Below, piece by piece: positions 53,995 through 64,000 of a stretch of 64,000 bases of DNA (positions are counted from its first letter, which is position 1; each line of letters opens with the position of its first letter). Source of the DNA: Vibrio bivalvicida (GTDB taxonomy: Bacteria; Pseudomonadota; Gammaproteobacteria; Enterobacterales; Vibrionaceae); contig NZ_LLEI02000053.1 of NCBI RefSeq assembly GCF_001399455.2, forward strand, positions 104,141 through 168,140. The letters run 5' to 3'. The position numbers and the translations under genes were made by a program. The notes beneath the pieces are model-generated. The model was not told the origin of the DNA, did no database searches, and saw only the letters and a program-made list of their open reading frames with translations.

Positions 53995-56016
53995 TTAAAG
54001 TTCTGTAATTGCTTTGCCCTTACGTAACTTTCGAACCCACATCCTGCTTGGGTGAAGCGTTTCCAATACGTCAACTGGCAATGGCAAGGGATCACCACAG
54101 ATCTGCGAAGCAAGTGTCTCTGCCAGTAAAGGTGCAGAGCATAAACCTCTAGAGCCCAATCCCAGCATACAATATAGATTTGGGTAACTCGGAACATCTA
54201 CTGCGTTCTTAGCTGGTTTTTTCTTGTGTATGTCAGCATAGACTTGTTTTATTAGTTCTAGCTTACCTACGTTGCCAATAAATGGCAGGTGATCTCGGCT
54301 TACGCAACGAATGCCTTGGCGAGACAGGTTACCAGAGGTATCGACTTGGTTAGGCCAATCTTGGTTTGAAATGCATTTGTGTAGTTTGTCACCATTATCC
54401 TGTTGTGCCTGTGGGTCAAACTCGGTATCCAGATGTGAACGATCGTAGCTGGCACCAATACAATGATGATCATTGTTAAGGTTGACTGGCGTCATATAGC
54501 CATCGTAGCAAAGCACAGTTTTGAGCTGAGACAGTTCGTCTGTTGTCGGTATATGACTAACCTGACCTTTTACCTGACCAAGGGGAATCTTCGCAGTTTG
54601 TTCTAGCTGGTCAAACTGGTGTCCATTGGCAACCACAACGGTTGAGTGTGTAAAGTTTTTTTCACCGGATAAAAGTGTCCAAGTTTGCGTCTCTTCGTTC
54701 CAATCTAGAGCGTCTATCTTGGTTTCAAACCGTGTATCAAATAATTTGCTTTGCTCAAGTTTAGTAATTAAACCTTGAGTTAATTCAGCAGGGCACAGCC
54801 AACCGCCAAGTGGATAATGGACACTTTCTATATCGATCGGCAGTCCGATAGTTGCACTGGTTTGCGATTGATCTAGACGGTGAATAAGCTGTTGGTCAAA
54901 ACGGCCCTTTAACATTCTGTCTAATTTCTCGCTCGATTTCTCATCCCACATTAGCTGGGTGACACCACACCAGTCGTGATCGAAAGTTATCTGCTCGGCT
55001 GTTTGTTCAACAAACTGGCGAGCAAAAAGAAAAGCTGGAGCGAATACACGAGAAACTCCCGAGTGATCGCCATTAAGTAGCGGATAGACAGCTCCTTGGC
55101 GGTTACCTGAGGCCCCCTGAGCAGGTTTAGCATCTTGGCAATACAGAGTGACCTTCTTTCCGCGCCGGACTAGCATTTTAGCCAAAGTCGCACTGGCAAT
55201 GCCGCCACCGATTATCGCAATGGACCCTGACGAATTAGCCGGAGTTCGCGCGAACCAAGGCTTAATATTGGTGGTGGTTTGGCGCTTGGGTAAATGGCCC
55301 GCAATCATATCTCGTTTAGTGCCAAAACCTTTGACTTTCTTCATTTCGAAACCCGCTTCAATTAAGCCTCTACGAACAAAGCCCGCAGCGGTAAATGTCG
55401 CACAGGTACAATCTTGCCTTGCTAGTTTTGCCATGCCATTGAATAAATTCTGATTCCACATTTCTGGGTTCTTGCTCGGGGCAAAACCATCTAGGAACCA
55501 AGCATCAACAATTCCTTTTTCCCCGACAGGCACTCTTGGCATGCAATCTTTAATATCACCGAACCATAAATCGAGGGTGATCGCACCTTCCTCAAGCACT
55601 ACTCTATGACACTCAGGAACCGCGATAGGGTAGTGCTTTTGTAGTTTTTCAGCGTATTCGGCAAGCTCAGGCCAAGACTGATGCGCCTTGATCAAATCAT
55701 CTCGACTGAGTGGATATTTCTCAAAGCTCACGAAATGGAGTTCTTTTAGTGGCGCATCCGGGTGTTGCTGCTTAAATTGATCAAACCACTGCCATGCCGC
55801 TAGGAAGTTCAAGCCAGTGCCGAAGCCAGTTTCAGCAATAATAAAACGGCGCTGGTCATAGGTTTGCCATCTTTGTGGGAGATGATTCTGGTGCAGAAAC
55901 ACGTAGCGGGTTTCTTCGAGACCATTCACATTGGAAAAATAGACATCATCAAACTGATCGGAAACAGGCGTACCTGTATCGTTCCAGCCTAGTTGAGCAT
56001 TGGTAATCGAGGTCAT
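53995..56016 (-). CDS. mnmC: Bifunctional tRNA mnm5s2U biosynthesis protein MnmC
   Basis: Completes 5-methylaminomethyl-2-thiouridine at wobble position 34. The 673 residues (E. coli 668) contain the N-terminal methyltransferase domain with ETGFGTGLNFLAAW and DAWFLDGFAPSKNPEMW, and the C-terminal FAD oxidase domain with IAIIGGGIASATLAKMLVRRG near residue 265. The frame opens to 56112, but MTSITNAQLGWNDTGTPVS at 56016 is the family start. It is divergent from fabB. Confidence 0.95.
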   Translation of the reverse strand: MTSITNAQLGWNDTGTPVSDQFDDVYFSNVNGLEETRYVFLHQNHLPQRWQTYDQRRFIIAETGFGTGLNFLAAWQWFDQFKQQHPDAPLKELHFVSFEKYPLSRDDLIKAHQSWPELAEYAEKLQKHYPIAVPECHRVVLEEGAITLDLWFGDIKDCMPRVPVGEKGIVDAWFLDGFAPSKNPEMWNQNLFNGMAKLARQDCTCATFTAAGFVRRGLIEAGFEMKKVKGFGTKRDMIAGHLPKRQTTTNIKPWFARTPANSSGSIAIIGGGIASATLAKMLVRRGKKVTLYCQDAKPAQGASGNRQGAVYPLLNGDHSGVSRVFAPAFLFARQFVEQTAEQITFDHDWCGVTQLMWDEKSSEKLDRMLKGRFDQQLIHRLDQSQTSATIGLPIDIESVHYPLGGWLCPAELTQGLITKLEQSKLFDTRFETKIDALDWNEETQTWTLLSGEKNFTHSTVVVANGHQFDQLEQTAKIPLGQVKGQVSHIPTTDELSQLKTVLCYDGYMTPVNLNNDHHCIGASYDRSHLDTEFDPQAQQDNGDKLHKCISNQDWPNQVDTSGNLSRQGIRCVSRDHLPFIGNVGKLELIKQVYADIHKKKPAKNAVDVPSYPNLYCMLGLGSRGLCSAPLLAETLASQICGDPLPLPVDVLETLHPSRMWVRKLRKGKAITEL

Positions 56017-56144
56017 AGTGTCGGAAATATGTAAATAAAAGCGATAATATGATTGCAATTGTACGGTTTTAAGGGAAAGCTGACCACTTTTCCCCGCTAT
56101 CTTAGTTATCATCTAGCGGATTTTTGAATTATAGGAATGTCATA

Positions 56145-57356
56145 ATGAAACGAGTCGTAATCACCGGTATGGGTATTGTTTCAAGTATCGGTAACAACGT
56201 CGAAGAAGTTTTAGCGTCTCTAAAAGCAGGTAAATCTGGTATTACTGCCTCTGAGCAGTTTAAAGAACAAGGTCTTCGTTCACAGGTTTGGGGTGATCTA
56301 AAAATCAACCCAGCAGAGCACATTGACCGTAAACAGATGCGCTTTATGGGTGATGCGGCTGCTTATGCATACCTATCAATGCAGCAAGCAATTGAAGACG
56401 CAGGTTTAACAGACGATCAAGTTTCAAATGATCGCACTGGTATTGTTGCAGGTTCTGGCGGTGCATCGGCACTAAACCAAACTGTCGCGACAGATACAAT
56501 GCGTGCCAAAGGCGTAAAACGTGTTGGTCCTTACATGGTTCCTCGTACTATGTCTTCAACGGTTTCTGCGTGTCTTGCGACACCATTTAAAATTCGTGGT
56601 GTGAACTACTCAATGAGTTCGGCTTGTGCAACATCGGCGCACTGTATCGGTCACGCAATGGAGCTTATCCAACTTGGCAAACAAGACATCGTATTTGCTG
56701 GTGGTGGTGAAGAGCTAGATTGGTCTCAAACTATGATGTTTGATGCGATGGGCGCACTGTCAACTAAATACAATGAAACCCCTGATCAAGCCTCTCGTAC
56801 TTACGATGCAAACCGTGACGGTTTCGTTATCTCTGGTGGCGGCGGTATGTTGGTTATCGAAGAGCTTGAACATGCACTAGCACGTGGCGCGAAAATCTAC
56901 GGTGAGATCGTAGGTTACGGTGCAACCTCTGATGGCTACGACATGGTTGCTCCATCGGGTGAAGGCGCGGTTCGCTGTATGAAGATGGCGATGCAAGACG
57001 TTGACAGCATCGACTACGTAAACACGCACGGCACATCTACACCAGTTGGTGACGTAAAAGAGCTAGGTGCAATTCAAGAGCTATTTGGTGACAACAGCCC
57101 AGCGATTTCAGCAACTAAAGCGATGACAGGTCACGCTCTAGGTGCAGCAGGCGTTCACGAAGCAATCTACTCAACACTAATGTTAGATAACAGCTTTATC
57201 GCACCAAGTATTAACGTTGAAGCGTTAGATGAAGCTGCGAACGGTCTAGATATCGTGACTGAGAAGCGTGATGCAGAGTTGACGACAGTGATGTCAAACA
57301 GTTTTGGTTTTGGTGGCACAAACGCTACGCTAGTTATCAAGAAGTACCAAGGCTAA
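56145..57356 (+). CDS. fabB: Beta-ketoacyl-ACP synthase I
   Basis: Elongates acyl-ACP and is needed for unsaturated fatty acids. The 403 residues have the catalytic cysteine in SSACATSAHC (about 163), the two histidines in NTHGTSTPVGD and ATKAMTGHALGAAG. ATG 56145 with AGGA at 56135 fits the family; the upstream start at 56124 does not. Its 3' UTR is highly structured. Confidence 0.97.
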   Translation: MKRVVITGMGIVSSIGNNVEEVLASLKAGKSGITASEQFKEQGLRSQVWGDLKINPAEHIDRKQMRFMGDAAAYAYLSMQQAIEDAGLTDDQVSNDRTGIVAGSGGASALNQTVATDTMRAKGVKRVGPYMVPRTMSSTVSACLATPFKIRGVNYSMSSACATSAHCIGHAMELIQLGKQDIVFAGGGEELDWSQTMMFDAMGALSTKYNETPDQASRTYDANRDGFVISGGGGMLVIEELEHALARGAKIYGEIVGYGATSDGYDMVAPSGEGAVRCMKMAMQDVDSIDYVNTHGTSTPVGDVKELGAIQELFGDNSPAISATKAMTGHALGAAGVHEAIYSTLMLDNSFIAPSINVEALDEAANGLDIVTEKRDAELTTVMSNSFGFGGTNATLVIKKYQG

Positions 57357-57368
57357 CTGAATTTGCTC

Positions 57369-57433
57369 ATTACAGCATGTAATGGGTAATCCAGTTTCCA
57401 GAGCTGACTAACCTTTAGCAATAAAGGTTAGTC
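57369..57433 (+). other. Hairpins in the fabB 3' UTR
   Basis: Two stems precede the sRNA-like part: CATTAC / GTAATG (about 57369-57384) and the perfect 12-bp GACTAACCTTTA / TAAAGGTTAGTC (57406-57433) with loop GCAA. Their role may be mRNA stability. Confidence 0.55.
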
Positions 57434-57440
57434 TAACAGA

Positions 57441-57520
57441 CGCAGACTTTAACCCATGGAGAGCGGGTTAAGATCCTTTTGTTCTGGACTATTGCCCGGC
57501 CAAGTGCCGGGCATTTTTCT
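57441..57520 (+). ncRNA. farS: FarS-like sRNA from the fabB 3' UTR
   Basis: In V. cholerae the sRNA FarS is released by RNase E from the 3' UTR of fabB mRNA and represses fadE, linking synthesis and degradation of fatty acids. The same position here carries a stem TTAACCC/GGGTTAA (57449-57471), a single-stranded stretch, and the terminator GCCCGGC-CAAGT-GCCGGGC-ATTTTT (57494-57517). The 5' processing end and seed are not determined; the name rests on position and structure. Confidence 0.6.
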
Positions 57521-57620
57521 ATCTAATACCAATCGGAATAATAGGTGATCAGATAATTACTCGACACCGACTCACCTTTTTTGCACAATCAATGCCATTC
57601 AAAGCTAAATCGATAAACTC

Positions 57621-58754
57621 ATGAAAATTCTTGTAGATGAAAATATGCCTTATGCTGAACAGCTTTTTAGTCAGCTAGGAGAGGTTGTTTTAAAATCCGG
57701 TCGCACACTGACCGCGGATGACTTAATCGATGTTGATGCGCTTATGATTCGCTCGGTGACTAAAGTCAACGCAGAGCTAATCGCTAAAGCCAACAAGCTA
57801 AAATTTGTCGGCACAGCAACGGCGGGAATGGATCACGTCGATCAAGCTCTACTCAGAGAGAAAGGTATTTACTTTACCGCCGCCCCAGGCTGTAACAAAG
57901 TGGGTGTTGCTGAGTATGCATTCAGCGTGATGATGGTGCTTGCTCAGTTGCATGGTTTTTCAGTGTTTGATAAAACCGTTGGAATTATTGGAGCAGGTCA
58001 AGTCGGTAGCTACCTGCAAAAATGCTTAGAAGGCATCGGCATTAATGTGTTGATCAACGATCCACCTAAACAAGCTGAAGGGGATTCTCGTCAATTTACT
58101 CCTTTGTCTGAATTGTTGGATCAAGCAGATATTATTACTCTGCATACCCCCATCACACGTGATGGTGAGCACCCTACGCATCACCTAATTGATCAAGCAG
58201 TGTTGGAAACGTTACGTGGTGACCAAATTTTAATCAATGCGGCTCGTGGCCCTATTGTCGATAACTCTGCACTAAAAACGCGTTTACAGAAGAATGATGG
58301 CTTCGTTGCGGCATTGGATGTGTTTGAATTTGAGCCAGAGGTTGATATGGAGCTTCTGCCTCTGCTAGCATTCGCAACCCCTCATGTCGCAGGTTATGGC
58401 TTAGAGGGGAAAGCTCGCGGTACGACAATGATCTTCAATAGCTATTGCGAGTTTCTAAACAATGAATTACGTGCGCATGCTAGTGACTTGCTGCCAATTG
58501 CGCCAGTTCCACAGCTCTCTTTAGATCGCGAGTGGGACGAAGCAACACTGCACAACATCACGCAGCTAGTCTATGATGTGCGTAAAGATGACGCCTTATT
58601 CCGACGCGAAATCAGCAAGCCTGGTTCGTTTGACCTGATGCGTAAAAACTATTGGGATCGTCGTGAGTACAGTGCAGTCACGTTAGTCGGTGGAGAGTCA
58701 TGCAATCTATCCCCACTAGCAAAACTAGGTTTTCAGGTTGAGGTAAGTCAATGA
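57621..58754 (+). CDS. pdxB: Erythronate-4-phosphate dehydrogenase
   Basis: Second step of the DXP-dependent pyridoxal phosphate route. The 377 residues contain the D-2-hydroxyacid dehydrogenase NAD motif VGIIGAGQVGSYL (about 115-127), the catalytic region INAARGPIVDN, and the C-terminal PdxB-specific dimerisation domain. It overlaps asd by 4 nt. Confidence 0.96.
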   Translation: MKILVDENMPYAEQLFSQLGEVVLKSGRTLTADDLIDVDALMIRSVTKVNAELIAKANKLKFVGTATAGMDHVDQALLREKGIYFTAAPGCNKVGVAEYAFSVMMVLAQLHGFSVFDKTVGIIGAGQVGSYLQKCLEGIGINVLINDPPKQAEGDSRQFTPLSELLDQADIITLHTPITRDGEHPTHHLIDQAVLETLRGDQILINAARGPIVDNSALKTRLQKNDGFVAALDVFEFEPEVDMELLPLLAFATPHVAGYGLEGKARGTTMIFNSYCEFLNNELRAHASDLLPIAPVPQLSLDREWDEATLHNITQLVYDVRKDDALFRREISKPGSFDLMRKNYWDRREYSAVTLVGGESCNLSPLAKLGFQVEVSQ

Positions 58755-59764
58755 GCCAACAATATAATGTTGCAGTTTTAGGCGCGACTGGTGCAGTCGG
58801 CGAAACAATTATAGAAGTGCTGCAAGAGCGCAAATTCCCAGTGGGTGAGATTTACCTTTTAGCCAGTGAGCGCAGTGAAGGTAAGACTTATCGCTTTAAC
58901 GGTAAAACTGTCCGAGTTCAAAACGTAGAAGAGTTTGACTGGTCTCAAGCACATATCGCGTTGTTTTCCGCAGGTGGTGATTTATCTGCTAAATGGGCGC
59001 CAATCGCTGCAGATGAAGGTGTTATCGTGATTGATAACACGTCACAGTTCCGCTACGAGTACGATATTCCACTTGTAGTGCCTGAAGTGAACCCTGAAGC
59101 GATTGCCGAGTTCCGTAACCGCAATATCATCGCTAACCCAAACTGCTCAACGATTCAGATGTTGGTTGCCTTAAAGCCAATTCACGATGCAGTGGGTATT
59201 GAGCGTATTAATGTATCAACTTACCAGTCAGTGTCGGGTGCAGGCAAAGCGGGTATTGATGAGTTAGCAGGTCAAACGGCTAAGCTTCTTAACGGTATGC
59301 CAGCAGAAAATGAAGAGTTTTCACAGCAAATTGCGTTTAACTGTATTCCGCAGATCGATCAGTTTATGGAAAACGGTTATACCCGCGAAGAGATGAAGAT
59401 GGTTTGGGAAACACAGAAAATCTTCAACGATCCAGGTATTACTGTAAACCCTACCTGTGTTCGTGTGCCTGTTTTCTATGGTCATGCGGAAGCAGTCCAT
59501 CTAGAAACATGTGCACCAATCGATGCGCAAGAAGTGATTAATCTGCTAGAGCAAACTGAAGGTGTCGAAGTTTTCCGTGGTGATGACTTCCCAACACAAG
59601 TTCGCGATGCGGGCGGTAAAGATCATGTGATGGTAGGTCGTATCCGTAACGATATCAGCCACCATAGCGGAGTAAACCTGTGGGTAGTGGCAGACAACGT
59701 TCGCAAGGGTGCGGCAACGAATGCAGTGCAAATCGCAGAAGTTCTGATTCGCGATTACTATTAA
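58751..59764 (+). CDS. asd: Aspartate-semialdehyde dehydrogenase
   Basis: Makes aspartate semialdehyde for lysine/DAP, threonine and methionine. The 337 residues have the NADP motif VLGATGAVGE, the catalytic cysteine in NPNCSTIQM (about residue 132) and the second motif YQSVSGAGKAG. ATGA overlap with pdxB suggests translational coupling. This length and sequence correspond to the Asd class found in many Gram-negatives and Gram-positives rather than the enteric 367-residue class. Confidence 0.95.
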   Translation: MSQQYNVAVLGATGAVGETIIEVLQERKFPVGEIYLLASERSEGKTYRFNGKTVRVQNVEEFDWSQAHIALFSAGGDLSAKWAPIAADEGVIVIDNTSQFRYEYDIPLVVPEVNPEAIAEFRNRNIIANPNCSTIQMLVALKPIHDAVGIERINVSTYQSVSGAGKAGIDELAGQTAKLLNGMPAENEEFSQQIAFNCIPQIDQFMENGYTREEMKMVWETQKIFNDPGITVNPTCVRVPVFYGHAEAVHLETCAPIDAQEVINLLEQTEGVEVFRGDDFPTQVRDAGGKDHVMVGRIRNDISHHSGVNLWVVADNVRKGAATNAVQIAEVLIRDYY

Positions 59765-59788
59765 ATCACTGTTGATAATTGTCCAACT

Positions 59789-59817
59789 AAAGCCTCGCCA
59801 TAGTGTGAGGCTTTTTT
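59789..59817 (+). terminator. Terminator after asd
   Basis: Stem AAAGCCTC / GAGGCTTT with T6. Confidence 0.85.
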
Positions 59818-59967
59818 AATCGAATTTTGAAAAATTGTGTGAGATTAATGCGAATATGGCGCCGGACACACATTTTTTACCTCTCCACCTATAGTTTTGA
59901 GTGGTTTATCCGATATATTTAACAGATCATCGTCATTAATTTAATTGAGCACATAGCTGAGCCTTAT

Positions 59968-64000
<4,033 letters not shown>

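Noticed and set aside
56075..56100. FadR-like AGCTGACCACTTTT sequence upstream of fabB
   Set aside because: Only a partial match to the FadR operator and not palindromic enough to call by eye, although FadR control of fabB is known in related bacteria.

Overview
The window looks like chromosome 1 of a Vibrio species. The evidence is three tandem 377-residue polar flagellins followed by flaG-fliD-flaI-fliS-flrABC-fliEFGHIJ-fliKLMNOPQR-flhB, a HubP/FimV-type polar landmark protein, and the smrB/prmB/aroC...epmC/yfcL/mnmC/fabB synteny shared with E. coli. The species cannot be fixed from sequence reading alone. Nothing here looks like a prophage, an integrated plasmid, a CRISPR array or an rRNA/tRNA locus.

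Layout. (1) 1-7250: housekeeping and small conserved genes. These are the end of an unidentified exported protein gene, queF, syd, a DUF2310 zinc-ribbon gene, a DUF2897 small membrane protein missed by ORF length cut-offs, a VanY-like peptidase, dapE, an ArsC/Spx-like gene, a winged-HTH gene, a lipoprotein and a DUF2956 protein. (2) 6715-14334: periplasmic ammonifying nitrite reduction. nrfA is divergent from nrfBCDE-dsbE-nrfF, the intergenic region carries paired FNR-like and NarP-like sites, and an nrfG-like TPR gene lies convergent to nrfA. (3) 14423-15890: a DUF2919 membrane protein and a Dyp-type peroxidase. (4) 16021-41265: a 25-kb polar flagellar regulon. The three flagellin genes each have a sigma-28 promoter. 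The FlrA/FlrB/FlrC sigma-54 cascade is followed by sigma-54 promoters at flrBC, fliE and fliK. The basal body, switch and export genes end with flhB. (5) 41266-59764: repeats, smrB, prmB, aroC, a 5'-nucleotidase gene with a disrupted signal peptide frame, a DUF885 lipoprotein, a TRIC-type channel, epmC, a two-gene LruC/lipoprotein cassette, yfcL, an FMN reductase, mnmC, fabB with a structured 3' UTR (FarS-like), pdxB and asd. (6) 59968-64000: the first 1344 codons of hubP, which is rich in tandem repeats and runs off the window.

How the genes work together. NrfA reduces nitrite to ammonia using electrons from NrfD/NrfC through the pentahaem NrfB, while NrfE/NrfF and the DsbE-like thioredoxin mature the special CXXCK haem. 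In the flagellar part, FlrA with sigma-54 turns on flrBC and early genes, FlrC drives the hook-basal body class, and FliA (outside the window) reads the flagellin promoters. HubP places chemotaxis, chromosome origin and flagellar placement proteins at the pole.

The most interesting items are: a 203-bp MITE-like element inserted exactly in the 4-bp CTAG that contains the fliR stop codon, separating fliR from flhB; two sigma-54 promoters each enclosed by an inverted repeat with the same 17-nt loop; a 351-bp higher-order duplication and a perfect 16 x 9-bp tract in hubP; a likely frameshift at a T6 run in a signal peptide; and an LruC/lipoprotein pair interrupting the epmC-yfcL neighbourhood.
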